A stretch of 64,000 nt of DNA from Thermaerobacter subterraneus DSM 13965 (GTDB lineage Bacteria; Bacillota; Sulfobacillia; Thermaerobacterales; Thermaerobacteraceae): the NCBI RefSeq assembly GCF_000183545.2, contig NZ_JH976535.1:1675837-1739836 (forward strand), given 5' to 3'. This document shows positions 9,367 to 19,624 of this stretch, one piece after another (position 1 is the first letter of the stretch; each line of letters begins with the position of its first letter). The notes beneath the pieces are model-generated. The model worked only from the letters and a program-made list of their open reading frames with translations, was not told the DNA's origin and did no database searches. The translations under genes were made by a program, and so were the position numbers.

Positions 9367-9633
9367 TTGGCCCCCGCGTGTTGAACCGGTCGCACCGGCG
9401 AAGTCCGACTGCGCTACTGCTGCAGTGGCCGCAGTGGCACCAGCGCCGGCGGCCGCCCCTGCCCCGAGGGGGTGGGCAGGCGGTAGGCTGCCGGCGCGGG
9501 GTTTGAAATTCCCCTCCCTTCTGCTCCTTGGCCGCTCTCTTGGCCACTCTATGGTGGGCCCGCCCGGAGGTGGGTTGCAGGCGCATGGCTGGCGGCCGGG
9601 AGCTGGCCCTGGGAGAAGGGCTGTGGCCGTACT

Positions 9634-10050
9634 CTACACCGTTCCCAGCCCCGCCATGCGCATGATGCGCTCCCAGAGGGGCTCGGGCACCGGCATGGCT
9701 GACAGCCGGGCGTTGCGCACCAGCTCCCAGTCCTTGAAGGCCGGGTCGGCCTTGATCTCCACCAGGGTCACCGGCCGCGGCAGGCGCAGGCGCGCCTTCA
9801 CGTCCACCGCCACCCACCGCCCGGTGGGGTCCGTCGGGTCCGGGTAGGCGCCGCGCACCACCTCGGCCACCCCCACCGCCTGCTTTTCACTGCCCGTGTG
9901 GTAGATCAGGACCAGGTCGCCGGGTTGCATCTGCTTCATGTACTTCTGGGCCAGGTTGTTCCGCACCCCGTCCCAGTAGTCCGTCCCCGCCTGCTCCAGA
10001 TCGGCGTAGCTGTAGACCGAAGGCTCGGTCTTGAGAAGCCAGTAAGCCAT
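9634..10050 (-). CDS. EVE-domain protein (PUA-like, modified-base binding family)
   Basis: 138 aa from the ATG at 10050 with an AAGGAGG site. The whole protein is one EVE domain: the opening MAYWLLKTEPSVYSYADL, then WDGVRNNLAQKYMKQMQPGD and VLIYHTGSEKQAVGVAEVV. EVE domains have a PUA-like fold and are proposed to bind modified bases in RNA or DNA. Stand-alone versions like this are widespread and not necessarily defensive. It ends without recognisable partners and follows the PHP phosphatase gene by 43 bp, so the two may be co-transcribed. Confidence 0.88.
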   Translation of the reverse strand: MAYWLLKTEPSVYSYADLEQAGTDYWDGVRNNLAQKYMKQMQPGDLVLIYHTGSEKQAVGVAEVVRGAYPDPTDPTGRWVAVDVKARLRLPRPVTLVEIKADPAFKDWELVRNARLSAMPVPEPLWERIMRMAGLGTV

Positions 10051-10093
10051 GACCGGCTGGCCCTCCTTGGGTTGAATGCCGTAAGCAGCGCCA

Positions 10094-10963
10094 TCAGAGC
10101 CAGAATCGCCGCCGCCTCCGCGCCGCGGGCCGCGGCAGGCCGGTGCGCTCGCCGGCCCGCAGGGCCGCGGTGGCCTGTTCGACCACCGCCAGGGTTTCGG
10201 CGCCGCCGGGCAGCCGCTCCAGCACCCGGTAGGCCTCGGCCAGGCGGGGCGGCCGCCGGGCACCGTGGGCGTCGGAGCCGATGAGGTGCACCATCCCCCG
10301 GCGCACCAGCCACTCGGCCACCTTGCGGGCAGGATCCCGGCGCGGGCGCAGCAGGCTGGAGGCCGTGATCTGCAGCCACACCCCCCGCTCCACCAGGGGC
10401 ACCAGCCACTCGGGGCGCCGCTGCACCGGCAGGTACCGCTCCGGGTGGGCGATCACCGGCACCGCCCCCGCGGCCTGGAGGTCGAACAGCACCCCCTCGG
10501 CGTAGGGTGGCACCGCCATCAGGTTCCACTCCACCAGCACGTAAGGTCCCTCGCCGCCCAGGGGCACCACCCCGCCCCGGCGCCAGCGCAGGGCGGTGTC
10601 CGGCAGGAGAAAGACCTCGCTTCCCGGCCGCACCCGCAACGGGATGGCCGCGCCGTCCAGCCGGCGCTGGAGTTCCCCGGCCAAGGCGTAGATGGTGTCC
10701 GGCCGGTTGTCGTAGACCTCGGGGTAGATATGGGGCGTCACGATGATCTCCGCAGTGCCGTCGGCCACCGCCTCCCGGGCCAGGGCCAGGGACTCGTCCC
10801 AGTCCGCGGCGCCGTCGTCGAGCCCCGGCAGGAGGTGGCTGTGCACGTCGACCCGGCCCCAGGGCGCCTCGCCGGCACCGGGGGCCGGCGCCACCCGGGG
10901 CTCGAGCCCCGGCACGGCTTGTCCCTGGGACCGGTTCGGCTCGATCCCTTCCGGTTTCACCAT
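10094..10963 (-). CDS. PHP-domain tyrosine-protein phosphatase (CpsB/YwqE family)
   Basis: 289 aa from the ATG at 10963, with a purine-rich GGAGGG rather close upstream. Metal-binding PHP motifs are present: VDVHSHLLPGLDDGAADW, IIVTPHIYPEVY, VIAHPERYLPVQ and LIGSDAHGARRPP. The order and spacing match the Mn-dependent phosphotyrosine phosphatases that regulate capsule and exopolysaccharide synthesis in Gram-positive bacteria. No tyrosine kinase lies next to it here. A short Pro-rich N-terminus precedes the domain. Catalysis is inferred from intact His/Asp ligands. Confidence 0.88.
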   Translation of the reverse strand: MVKPEGIEPNRSQGQAVPGLEPRVAPAPGAGEAPWGRVDVHSHLLPGLDDGAADWDESLALAREAVADGTAEIIVTPHIYPEVYDNRPDTIYALAGELQRRLDGAAIPLRVRPGSEVFLLPDTALRWRRGGVVPLGGEGPYVLVEWNLMAVPPYAEGVLFDLQAAGAVPVIAHPERYLPVQRRPEWLVPLVERGVWLQITASSLLRPRRDPARKVAEWLVRRGMVHLIGSDAHGARRPPRLAEAYRVLERLPGGAETLAVVEQATAALRAGERTGLPRPAARRRRRFWL

Positions 10964-11110
10964 GTCCCTCCGTCCGTCGAACCTGCCGTCGCACGGCCGG
11001 GCCGCCAGGACCCTGTCATCCGCCTCCGGCCCCGCATCCGCCTCCGGCCCCGGGGCGGAGGCCGTGGCCGTGAAGCCTCGGCCGCCCCTTATGCGGCCCC
11101 GTCCGCCGGG

Positions 11111-11154
11111 CTCGCCTGGTGAGGGCGGCCCGGCCGCCCGGCCCGCCAGGCGAG
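11111..11154. terminator. Strong GC hairpin between glyA and the PHP gene
   Basis: CTCGCCTGG (11111-11119) is complementary to CCAGGCGAG (11146-11154), with a second nested palindrome GGGCGGCCCGGCCGCCC between them. It lies 110-150 bp past the glyA stop on the minus strand and could stop or pause its transcription. There is no U-run, so a factor-independent role is uncertain. The rest of this 300-bp gap (10964-11263) shows nothing else I can name. Confidence 0.35.
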
Positions 11155-11263
11155 GGCGGCGCCGGCGCACCGCCTGCGCCCGCCGCGCGCTCTTCGCCCC
11201 CCAGGCCCGCCCGCCAGCCGCCCCACGGACCCGCCGGCCAGCTGCCCCTGGCCCCCCGGCGCG

Positions 11264-12568
<1,305 letters not shown>

Positions 12569-12875
12569 CCTGCACTCCTCCTCTCGGCCGTAGCCGGGCA
12601 GCGCCCGGCCCTGCCTTACCAAGTGTTCGCAGGCCGGCGGCCGTCACCTGCAGGATACGACACCAGAGGAACCGGCGCAGCGGTGCGGGCAGGCCGGGCG
12701 CAGGGGCCGGGGCACTGGAACTGGAGCTGTAGGCCGGCAAGGCGAGCTGCTGGGACGCTGCCGGCCGGTTCGTCCGGGACCTGACGGTGGCTCGGCTTCT
12801 GGCGGGCTGCGTGCCCTGACACCCGGCGGCACCACGGCACCGCTGGACCGCGGCGTGGCGCACGACCCCGCGCTC

Positions 12876-12973
12876 TAAGCAGCCACGGCCCGCCGCAAGC
12901 AGCAGCGGCGGTCTCAAGCAGCGACGCCGCGCCGCAAGCAGCGACGGCGGGTCTCAAGCACCGGCGGCGGGAC
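12876..12973 (+). repeat. 20-bp tandem repeat, about five copies, upstream of a luciferase-like gene
   Basis: Copies begin at 12876, 12896, 12915, 12935 and 12955 and follow the pattern (C/T)AAGCAGC(G/C)ACGGC(G/C)(C/G)G..., each 19-20 bp; the last copy is degenerate. They lie between divergently transcribed glyA (start 12568) and the gene at 13093, in a 524-bp gap whose remaining sequence is GC-rich and featureless apart from a promoter-like element near 13000. The same AAGCAGC word recurs at 40746-40768. The repeats show no dyad symmetry suggesting a protein-binding array. Confidence 0.6.
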
Positions 12974-12999
12974 CTGGCCGCCCCGCCGGCAGGTGAGCG

Positions 13000-13028
13000 T
13001 TGCCTGACTTACGTTTTTAAAGTAACTT
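13000..13028 (+). promoter_or_regulatory. Candidate promoter for the LLM oxidoreductase gene
   Basis: TTGCCT (13000-13005) and TAACTT (13023-13028) are separated by 17 bases in a short AT-rich patch immediately after the tandem repeat and 65 bp before the TTG start at 13093. Confidence 0.4.
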
Positions 13029-13092
13029 GATGTTCCGGAGACCATAGCGCCGGGACACACTGGACCCAGAGCCCCGGCGAGGAGGGCCACCC

Positions 13093-14244
13093 TTGGAGAT
13101 CGGCATCTACAGCTTCGGCGATCGCAACACCGACCCCGAGACCGGGCAGCTGATCAGCCCGGCCGAGCGCATCCGGCGCCTCCTTGAGGAGATCGAGCTG
13201 GCCGACCAGGTAGGCCTCGACGTCTTCGGCGTCGGCGAGCACCACCGCCCGGACTACGTGGTCTCGGCGCCGGCCGTCGTCCTGGCGGCCGCCGCGGCCC
13301 GCACCCGGCGCATCCGCCTCACCAGCGCCGTCAACGTCCTCAGCTCCGACGACCCGGTGCGCGCGTTCCAGCAGTTCGCCACCCTGGACCTGATCTCCGG
13401 GGGGCGGGCGGAGATCATGGTGGGGCGCGGCTCCTTCATCGAGTCCTTCCCGCTCTTCGGCTACGACCTCCGCGACTACGACGCGCTGTTCGAGGAGAAG
13501 CTGGACCTCTTGCTCAAACTGCGGGAGTCGGAGCGGGTGACCTGGTCGGGGAAGTTCCGGCCGCCCATCCGGGACCGGGGCGTCTACCCGCGGCCCATCC
13601 AGAACCCCATCCCGGTGTGGATCGCCGTGGGCGGCACCCCCGAGTCGGCCGTGCGGGCGGGGCGGATGGGTCTCCCCATGGCGCTGGGGATCATCGGGGG
13701 CATCCCGGCGCGGTTCCGGCCGCTGGTGGAGATCTTCCGCCAGGCGGCGCGGGAGGCGGGGCATCCCGTGCCGCGGCTGAGCATCAACTCCCACGGGTTC
13801 ATCGCGGACACCTCCAAGGAGGCGGCGGACACCGCCTTTCCCGCCTTCAAGGAGGTCATGGATCGCCTCGGCCGCGAGCGGGGCTGGGGGCCGCTGACCC
13901 GGGAGCAGTTCGAGTGGTCCCGGTCGCTGCACGGCGCCGACTTCGTCGGCAACCCGGAGGAGGTCATCGAGAAGATCCTCTACCAGCACGAGCTGTTCGG
14001 CCACGACCGGTTCCTGTTACAGCTGACGGTGGGCACCCTGCCGCACAAGAAGGTCCTGCGGGCCATCGAGCTTTTGGGCACCAAGGTCGCGCCGGCGGTG
14101 CGGAAAGCGCTGGGGAAGGATCGGGAGGACCGTAGGGGCAGCGGTGACGGGGGCAACAGCGGTGGCGGCCGGGGCCGCGACGGCCAGAAGGATGCTGCGG
14201 CAACGAGCACGGCGGTGGGGACGCCTCCTGCCACGGGGCGGTGA
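13093..14244 (+). CDS. LLM-class flavin-dependent oxidoreductase (luciferase-like, 2I7G-type)
   Basis: 383 aa; TTG start 13093 preceded by GAGGAGGG. Bacterial-luciferase-like TIM barrel with [10 protein letters not shown] at the start, [56 protein letters not shown] and the C-terminal [10 protein letters not shown]. This pattern fits the 'probable oxidoreductase, LLM family' group of flavin-dependent monooxygenases; the substrate is unknown. The last 50 residues are a hydrophilic Gly/Asp-rich tail. Such enzymes use FMN or F420; nothing here decides between them. It stands alone on the plus strand. Confidence 0.88.
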   Translation: MEIGIYSFGDRNTDPETGQLISPAERIRRLLEEIELADQVGLDVFGVGEHHRPDYVVSAPAVVLAAAAARTRRIRLTSAVNVLSSDDPVRAFQQFATLDLISGGRAEIMVGRGSFIESFPLFGYDLRDYDALFEEKLDLLLKLRESERVTWSGKFRPPIRDRGVYPRPIQNPIPVWIAVGGTPESAVRAGRMGLPMALGIIGGIPARFRPLVEIFRQAAREAGHPVPRLSINSHGFIADTSKEAADTAFPAFKEVMDRLGRERGWGPLTREQFEWSRSLHGADFVGNPEEVIEKILYQHELFGHDRFLLQLTVGTLPHKKVLRAIELLGTKVAPAVRKALGKDREDRRGSGDGGNSGGGRGRDGQKDAAATSTAVGTPPATGR

Positions 14245-14456
14245 CCGAACGGGCGGGCGCCGGGTGTTCCACCAGGACGCGGGTTGCCGCAGGAGGAAGA
14301 CGGCCCGGATCCGGCGGATCGCAGAGCCGGTCCACCGGAGTGCCGGCCGTCAGGGCCTCCTACTGCTTCTCGGCACGGGCCGTCCGGCCGAAGCGGCGGG
14401 CCACCTCCGTCCAACGGCAGCGGGCGACCGGTCCGGCGGTCGCGCGGGGTGGAAGA

Positions 14457-14501
14457 AAGCCGCAGGACGACGTTGGCGTCGACGGAAACCTTCTCACTCA
14501 T
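14457..14501 (-). pseudogene. Start of a PIN-domain toxin gene, disrupted
   Basis: The ATG at 14501 overlaps the stop of the AbrB-type gene by 8 bp (ATGAGTGA), the usual coupling in VapBC-like modules. The first 15 codons read MSEKVSVDANVVLRL, which contains the PIN N-terminal strand with its first metal-binding Asp. After that no frame resembles a PIN domain, and the reading frame runs on as Pro/Arg-rich nonsense antisense to the LLM gene. I infer that a deletion or rearrangement removed most of the toxin. Only the recognisable part is marked. Confidence 0.45.
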
Positions 14502-14781
14502 GCGGGGCCTCGTCGAGGCCGGTCGCGGAGACGAGCTGTGCCCGAACCTCGCGCCGGATGGCATCCGTCCCCGGATAGGGCCGGGTGGACGGCAGGATGC
14601 CGATCAATTCCAGCGGATTGCGGCGCTTGATCGGGATCATCGTCACCGTCTGACCCACCTGTTCAAACAAAACCGCATCCCCTTCACGGATTCCGAGCCG
14701 CTCACGAATCTCGCCGGGAATGGTAACTTGGCCTTTTTCCGTCATCCTGGCAACGGCCACGATCGGTCCCTCCTTACGCAT
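14494..14781 (-). CDS. AbrB/MazE-type (SpoVT-AbrB domain) DNA-binding protein, probable antitoxin
   Basis: 95 aa; the ATG at 14781 has a GGAGGTG site seven bases upstream, which decides against an in-frame start further up. The swapped-hairpin motif ARMTEKGQVTIPGEIRERLG, then GIREGDAVLF, is diagnostic of the AbrB fold; the rest is a charged C-terminal segment of the kind antitoxins use to cover a toxin. It is coupled to a PIN fragment (14457-14501), so it is probably the surviving half of a toxin-antitoxin module and may still bind its own promoter. Confidence 0.82.
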   Translation of the reverse strand: MRKEGPIVAVARMTEKGQVTIPGEIRERLGIREGDAVLFEQVGQTVTMIPIKRRNPLELIGILPSTRPYPGTDAIRREVRAQLVSATGLDEAPHE

Positions 14782-14871
14782 CAGCGGCACCTCCGCAAGA
14801 TCAAACCCATTCTCTCTCCGCTTCTCTCTCCGCAAGATCAAAGTCATCCTCTCCCTGTTGAACCACTCGGT

Positions 14872-15207
14872 TTAGGTGTCCCGCGGCCCCCAGATCATGA
14901 GCACGGCCCCGGCCACGGCGACGGCAGCCCCGACCAGATCCCAGCGGTCGGGCATCCATCCGTCCACCCAGCGGCCCCAGGCCAGGCTCAGCACGATGAA
15001 GAAGGCGCCGTAGGCGGCGTACACCCGCCCGAAGTGCGGGATCGGCTGCAGGGTGGGGATGACGCCGTACAGAAAGAGGATCGCCGCCCCGACGACCAGC
15101 CACCCGACCCCCTTGCCCTCCCGCAGGGACTGCCACACCAGCCATCCGCCGCCGATCTCGGCCAGGCCCGCCAGGACGAAGAGGGCCAGGCTGACCAGTG
15201 CCGTCAC
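14872..15207 (-). CDS. YnfA/UPF0060 family small membrane protein
   Basis: 111 aa, GTG start with GGGAG upstream. Four hydrophobic helices and the family landmarks AGLAEIGGGWLVWQSLREGK, FGRVYAAYGAFFIVLSLAWG and a final DLVGAAVAVAGAVLMIW. YnfA proteins resemble small drug/metabolite exporters of the EamA/SMR superfamily, but their cargo is not established. Ninety bases upstream of the AbrB-type gene on the same strand; no evident functional link. Confidence 0.9.
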   Translation of the reverse strand: MTALVSLALFVLAGLAEIGGGWLVWQSLREGKGVGWLVVGAAILFLYGVIPTLQPIPHFGRVYAAYGAFFIVLSLAWGRWVDGWMPDRWDLVGAAVAVAGAVLMIWGPRDT

Positions 15208-15667
15208 CCTACGCTCCCTCCCGATAAGGCATTCTCCCGTTGTGGTTCCCGTGAGCTCTCGGTGGTTTCCACGGGTGCTTCACGTCTCCGGGCCACTCCC
15301 GGCTGCGACCACCAGGGCCGCGAGATTCCGGGCCGCGACACATCGGACGGGCTCTACCGCACCCGGCGGGCTGCGTCGTGGCGGTGCAGCCGGTTCGTCC
15401 GATTCGACCCGTTCAGCACCTCGTTCGCGCAACGCCTTGTCCCATTCTGATCATACTTCGGAAGTGAGGGCAGGTCCCGTCTGCTCCCCGCGCCTGGGCC
15501 CGTAAAAAGCCTGGGACAGGCCTGGGACGGGGACTGCTGGGCACCCCACCCGCCCCGCGGCCGCAGCCGCAGTCGCGGGCACCGGACGCAGCGCCGCTAC
15601 GGGACAGGCGCGGAGCCGTACGCGGAGCCGTATTCGTCACCACTCTGTTGGACTGCGGGGTGATCCG
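15208..15667. other. Intergenic gap upstream of nuoB
   Basis: Divergent region of 460 bp between the YnfA-family gene and nuoB. It contains near-duplicate words GCCTGGGACAGG/GCCTGGGACGGG (15509-15532) and CGGAGCCGTACG/CGGAGCCGTATT (15609-15632), and a GGTTCGTCC word (15370). I see no coding potential, RNA gene or convincing promoter pair. Confidence 0.4.
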
Positions 15668-16720
15668 ATGCCCCAAGACGGCGACCGTACTTCGGAGGCT
15701 GCCAGGAATGCGAGAGACGGCGGGGACCGCTACCGTGCAGGCCCCACAGCGACGGGTCCCGGCCCTGGGACCGCAGCGGGCACCGGCGCCAAGGGCGGAT
15801 CCGGGGCGACCACAGCCAGTTCCCCAGCCGGTCGCGGCATCCAGGAACCCACGACTCGTTCCACCGTCGACCACGGCACCCGGGCGCGCGGCAGCGGTTC
15901 TACCCTCGCCGGCGGCGCCGGCTCTGGCACGGGTGCACGGGCCACCGGCCCCAGTGCCAGTTCCCAAGCGAGCGAAGGGGACCGCAGCGCCGGCGACCTC
16001 CGGGCCGCCGTGCGCCGCGCCCAGGCCAAGCCCTACCCCACGCCCGTCAGCGGCCAGGGCGCCCAGCCCGCGGCGACGGAGGAAGCCCGCGAGCGCCAGG
16101 CGCGGGCGCGGGCCATCACCGCCCAGAGCCCCGAGCCCGAGGTGACGGGGGCCCCCGCCGGCGAAGGGCCCCGCTTCTCCCAGGAAGACGAGCTGGAGCC
16201 CGACGTGGTCCGCCGCCTGGACGCCCACCCCTCCATGCGGATCCCGGGGGTGTGGCAGTGGCTGCCCGGCATCGTCACCGCCCGCCTGCAGGAGCTGGTC
16301 AACTGGGGGCGAGCCAACTCCCTGTGGTATCTGCTCTTCGGCCTGGCCTGCTGCGCCATCGAGATGATGGCCGCCGGCGCCACCCGCACCGACCTGGACC
16401 GGATCGGCTCGGTCTTCCGCGCCTCGCCCCGCCAGGCGGACCTGATGATCGTCTCCGGCACCGTGACGGAGAAGATGGCGCCGGTGGTCAAGACCCTCTA
16501 CGACCAGATGGCCGAGCCCAAGTTCGTCATCTCCATGGGCGCCTGCGCGACCAACGGCGGCCCGTACTACCAGGGCTACAACGTGGTGGACGGCGTGGAC
16601 AAGATCATTCCGGTGGACGTCTACGTGGCCGGCTGCCCGCCGCGGCCGGAGGCGCTGGTCCACGCCATCTTGAAGCTCCAGGACAAGGTGCGGAAGGTCC
16701 ATGTCCCGGCCGGACTCTAA
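15668..16720 (+). CDS. nuoB: NADH-quinone oxidoreductase subunit B (NuoB/PSST) with a long disordered N-terminus
   Basis: 350 aa; ATG 15668 preceded by GGGGTGAT. About residues 205-345 are a standard Nuo[21 protein letters not shown] carries the twin cysteines, [12 protein letters not shown] the third and [18 protein letters not shown] the fourth ligand of the N2 [4Fe-4S] cluster. This subunit passes electrons to quinone in complex I. Normal length is about 160-190 aa; here about 185 extra residues rich in Gly/Ser/Ala/Thr precede the domain. No other nuo gene is in the window, so it is an isolated copy. It overlaps the next gene by 20 bp. Confidence 0.9.
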   Translation: MPQDGDRTSEAARNARDGGDRYRAGPTATGPGPGTAAGTGAKGGSGATTASSPAGRGIQEPTTRSTVDHGTRARGSGSTLAGGAGSGTGARATGPSASSQASEGDRSAGDLRAAVRRAQAKPYPTPVSGQGAQPAATEEARERQARARAITAQSPEPEVTGAPAGEGPRFSQEDELEPDVVRRLDAHPSMRIPGVWQWLPGIVTARLQELVNWGRANSLWYLLFGLACCAIEMMAAGATRTDLDRIGSVFRASPRQADLMIVSGTVTEKMAPVVKTLYDQMAEPKFVISMGACATNGGPYYQGYNVVDGVDKIIPVDVYVAGCPPRPEALVHAILKLQDKVRKVHVPAGL

Positions 16721-17054
16721 TTCCCCGCGGGCATCCCGGACCCGGACCGGCCGGCCCTTCGGGAGTTTTACACCCGAATGGCCGGTGGGCTGGGTTCATC
16801 CCTGGCAGCGGTACGTGGAGCTGTTCCGGCGGCGGCTCCCGCCGGCCCCCGAGGAGGCTGTTCCCGGGCTAGCCGCGGCCGCCGGCCCCTACCGCCCCCT
16901 CTGCCGCACGCGGGCCTGCTACTACAACCGGGAATGGGTCTGCCAGTTCGACCGGGTAGAACCGGCTCCGGTGGGCGTCATGGAGGCTGCCGTCTGCCCC
17001 CACGCGCTGTTCCTGCAGGAGGGCGGGCCTGGACCGAAAGAGCAACTCAAATGA
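16701..17054 (+). CDS. Uncharacterised Cys-containing protein coupled to nuoB
   Basis: 117 aa; its ATG lies inside the nuoB 3' end (20-bp overlap), implying coupled translation. No family recognised. The central part reads [18 protein letters not shown], then a cluster [17 protein letters not shown] and later AVCPHALF, giving four cysteines that could bind a metal or cluster; no transmembrane helix is evident. By position it might serve complex I assembly or a related redox step, but this is inference from overlap alone. Confidence 0.55.
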   Translation: MSRPDSNSPRASRTRTGRPFGSFTPEWPVGWVHPWQRYVELFRRRLPPAPEEAVPGLAAAAGPYRPLCRTRACYYNREWVCQFDRVEPAPVGVMEAAVCPHALFLQEGGPGPKEQLK

Positions 17055-17088
17055 CTCCGGTCGCCCGCAGGGCCCCTGGCGGAGGAAC

Positions 17089-17311
17089 CCAGCCCAGGAT
17101 GGTCGAGTAAGCGAACAGGATCCGGCCCACCACGACGATGATGGCGCCCGGCCTCCCCAGCGCGGCCTCGAAGGCCGCCGTGGTCAACGGTGCCCCTGTC
17201 AAGGTTTCGGCATCCGCCTGCTGCCACGGGGCCGAGGGCACGATCAACCAGCCCGCCCGGCAGGCGCTGGTATCCATGGCCGGTACCTTCATCGACGCCA
17301 TCGTGGCCCGC
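17089..17311. pseudogene. Scrambled relic of an AgcS-type sodium:alanine/glycine symporter gene
   Basis: Two pieces of the symporter intact at 32900-34315 are present in opposite orientation. Minus-strand 17226-17089 encodes WQQADAETLTGAPLTTAAFE followed by a [20 protein letters not shown] stretch. Plus-strand 17255-17311 encodes [19 protein letters not shown]. In the intact gene these blocks are on one strand, the second just N-terminal to the first. Both pieces are close to the intact copy at DNA level but not identical. The best explanation is decay of a paralogue with a local inversion whose breakpoint lies near 17227-17254. Confidence 0.7.
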
Positions 17312-17362
17312 CCCCGTCACCGGCATGTCTCGCTGGACCGCCGCGAGGGCCGCAGGCCTCCA

Positions 17363-19402
17363 TCAGTCCTCGCCCGAGAGGAGCAACCGCGCCTCCGCCA
17401 CGTCGGCGTGGCTGCCGATCACCGTCAACTGGTCACCCAGGCGCAGCCGCGTGTCTCCGTGGGGAATCAGCCGCTCCTCGCCCCGCATCACGTTCAGGAC
17501 CAGGCAGTCGCCGGGTAGGCGCACCCGGCGCAACGGGCGCCCGTGCAGCCGCGGGTTGCGCACCTCCAGTTCCTCCAGCGCGTAGTCGCGGTCCTCCCCC
17601 GCCAGAAGTCGCCAGGTACTGGGATGCTCCAGCAGCATCTCCAGCATGGCCACCTCGGCCAGCGCGGGCGAGACCACCTCCACCCCGAGCTCCCGGGCCC
17701 GCCGCGCCAGCTCGGGCGAGCCCTGGATGAAGGCCACGGCCCGACCGACGCCCCGCTGGCATGCCCGAGCGGCCAAGGCCACGTTGAGCTCCGGCTCGCG
17801 GCTGAGGGCGGCCAGCGTACGGATCCGCTCCGGTCCCAACTCTTCCACCACCCGCTCCACACCGGCGATGACCTCACCGTCCCAGCCCGGTACGGGCGTA
17901 TAACCGTAACCGCGGTCGAGCGCCCGCTGCCGCCACCCCGGCGTGTCCACCAGGTGCACCCGCCGCCCGTAGGACCGCAGCCGGTCCGCCAGCACCAGCG
18001 CCCGCTCCCCGCCGCCGACCAGGACCACGAGGCGCGCAGGCGGCGGTGCCTCCGTACGGCCGGTCAGCCGTTCGAACAGCAGCGGCGAGAACGTGGCCGT
18101 GACGATGGCCACCAGCACGACGGCGTTGCTCACCGCCTCCTCGAGGACGCCCAGCCGCACCCCGATGCTGGCCGCCGCGATGATGAGGCTTAGGCGGGCG
18201 CTGAGCAGCGTCCCTGCCGCCAGGGCCTGGCGCCAGGAATAGCGCCAGCGGAAGGCCAGGGCCGGCACCAACTTGACCAGGTAGGCGCCCGCCAGCAGCA
18301 AGGGCACCAGCCAGAGGGCCCGGTCCGAACCCGTGACGGCCCTCAGGTCGAACTGGGCGCCCACGTTGATGAAGAAAATGGGCACCAAGAACCCGTAGCC
18401 GATGGCGTCCAACTTGGCATGCAAGGCCGAACCCTGCGATCCGGTCAGCAAAGAGATGATGACGCCGGCCAGGAATGCCCCCAGGATGACCTCGACGCCC
18501 AGCGCCTCGGACAGGGCGATGAAGACCAGGATCAGGGCGAAGGCACCGCGGACTCCCATCTGGGCCGTGGCCTGGGGGAGGTCCTCCAACAGGCGCCAGC
18601 GGATCACGGCCGCACCCAGGCGGTAGAACAGGAACACGGCGGCGAACAGGACCAGGAGCAGGAGCAGGTCGGCCGCCGCGCTGCCCGTCATCAGCACCAC
18701 CATGGCTGTGATCAGCAGCATGGTGGCGAAGTCGGCGATCACGGCGCTCACCAGGATGGTCTGGCCGTAGTCCGTGCCCGTCAGCCCGTACTCCTTGAGC
18801 ACCGGGACCACGATGCCGACGGAGGTGGTCGACAGCACCAGCGCCATCAGGTACGGGTTGCGGACGAACCCCAGCCGGAACAGGACAAAGCTGACGCCCA
18901 GCGCCAGGAGCACCGTGAGGGCGAAGGTGACAAGACCCAGCACCAGGGGGGCGCGGCCGACCGCCCGGCCATGGGCGCTACCGCCCTTTCGGGCGTCGCA
19001 CTCGCCCTCGCCGGCCGCCGGCTCACCGGCTGCCGATGGGCGGGGCACCGGCCCGCTTCCGAGACCGGCAGCCCCCGGCGCCACGGCTCCAGGCACACCA
19101 CCGTCCCGCCACCCCCGCCCGCGACGCCCGCCTGTCACCGGCCGGACGCCGCTGAGCTGGCTGAAGTCGATCTCGAGCCCCGAAAGGAACATGAGGTAAG
19201 CAAACCCAAGGGTGCTCAAAAAATCGAGCCACGGCTCGGGCTGCACCCATTGCAGGCCGCTGCGCCCGATGACGATGCCGGCCAGGATCTCCGCCACCAC
19301 CGCGGGCACGCGGACCACCCGGATCCGGCCCGCCACCAGGGGCACGGCGAAAGCCAGCAGCGTGATGATCAGCAGAGATGTGAAATCGTGGGCTTGTTCC
19401 AT
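17363..19402 (-). CDS. CPA2 family cation:proton antiporter with TrkA-N-like and TrkA-C-like domains
   Basis: 679 aa. About residues 8-430 are the Na+/H+ exchanger membrane domain with GFAYLMFLSGLEIDF, LSTTSVGIVVPVLKEYG and VEVILGAFLAGVIISLL; then a Rossmann-like TrkA-N-type domain (RLVVLVGGGERALVLADRLR) and a TrkA-C-like end (GDCLVLNVMRGEERLIPHGD...LRLGDQLTVIG). This is the KefB/GerN-like layout for K+ or Na+/H+ exchange. A Gly/Ala-rich insert of about 64 residues sits at 87-150 between early helices. The ATG at 19402 lacks a clear ribosome binding site; no better start is seen. Confidence 0.9.
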   Translation of the reverse strand: MEQAHDFTSLLIITLLAFAVPLVAGRIRVVRVPAVVAEILAGIVIGRSGLQWVQPEPWLDFLSTLGFAYLMFLSGLEIDFSQLSGVRPVTGGRRGRGWRDGGVPGAVAPGAAGLGSGPVPRPSAAGEPAAGEGECDARKGGSAHGRAVGRAPLVLGLVTFALTVLLALGVSFVLFRLGFVRNPYLMALVLSTTSVGIVVPVLKEYGLTGTDYGQTILVSAVIADFATMLLITAMVVLMTGSAAADLLLLLVLFAAVFLFYRLGAAVIRWRLLEDLPQATAQMGVRGAFALILVFIALSEALGVEVILGAFLAGVIISLLTGSQGSALHAKLDAIGYGFLVPIFFINVGAQFDLRAVTGSDRALWLVPLLLAGAYLVKLVPALAFRWRYSWRQALAAGTLLSARLSLIIAAASIGVRLGVLEEAVSNAVVLVAIVTATFSPLLFERLTGRTEAPPPARLVVLVGGGERALVLADRLRSYGRRVHLVDTPGWRQRALDRGYGYTPVPGWDGEVIAGVERVVEELGPERIRTLAALSREPELNVALAARACQRGVGRAVAFIQGSPELARRARELGVEVVSPALAEVAMLEMLLEHPSTWRLLAGEDRDYALEELEVRNPRLHGRPLRRVRLPGDCLVLNVMRGEERLIPHGDTRLRLGDQLTVIGSHADVAEARLLLSGED

Positions 19403-19624
19403 TCTTTATGTGTTCCACTCGTCCTTACGCGTTCCCTTCACCAGCCCGGATCGCCGGCCCGGGGACCGGCTCGGCTCGTTGGCCCGTCCCACCGCCCCCG
19501 CCCCGTTGACCCGGCCGTGACTGCCTAAAGTTTCAGTAGGTGCTGGTGGGGAAAAAGCGAAGGAGAGACCGCGACGTGACCGGCGCAAGATCACCTGCGG
19601 GGGCTGGCCACGCGGATGGAAACC

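Noticed and set aside
12876-12973. Repeat arrays at 12876, 21481, 60409 considered as CRISPR
   Set aside because: Units are 15-20 bp without spacers of constant length and no cas gene is nearby.
17138-17518. Plus-strand ORF containing ALVSMAGTFIDAI as a functional gene
   Set aside because: Only 19 residues match a symporter; the flanking parts read antisense to a real antiporter gene and there is no start site.
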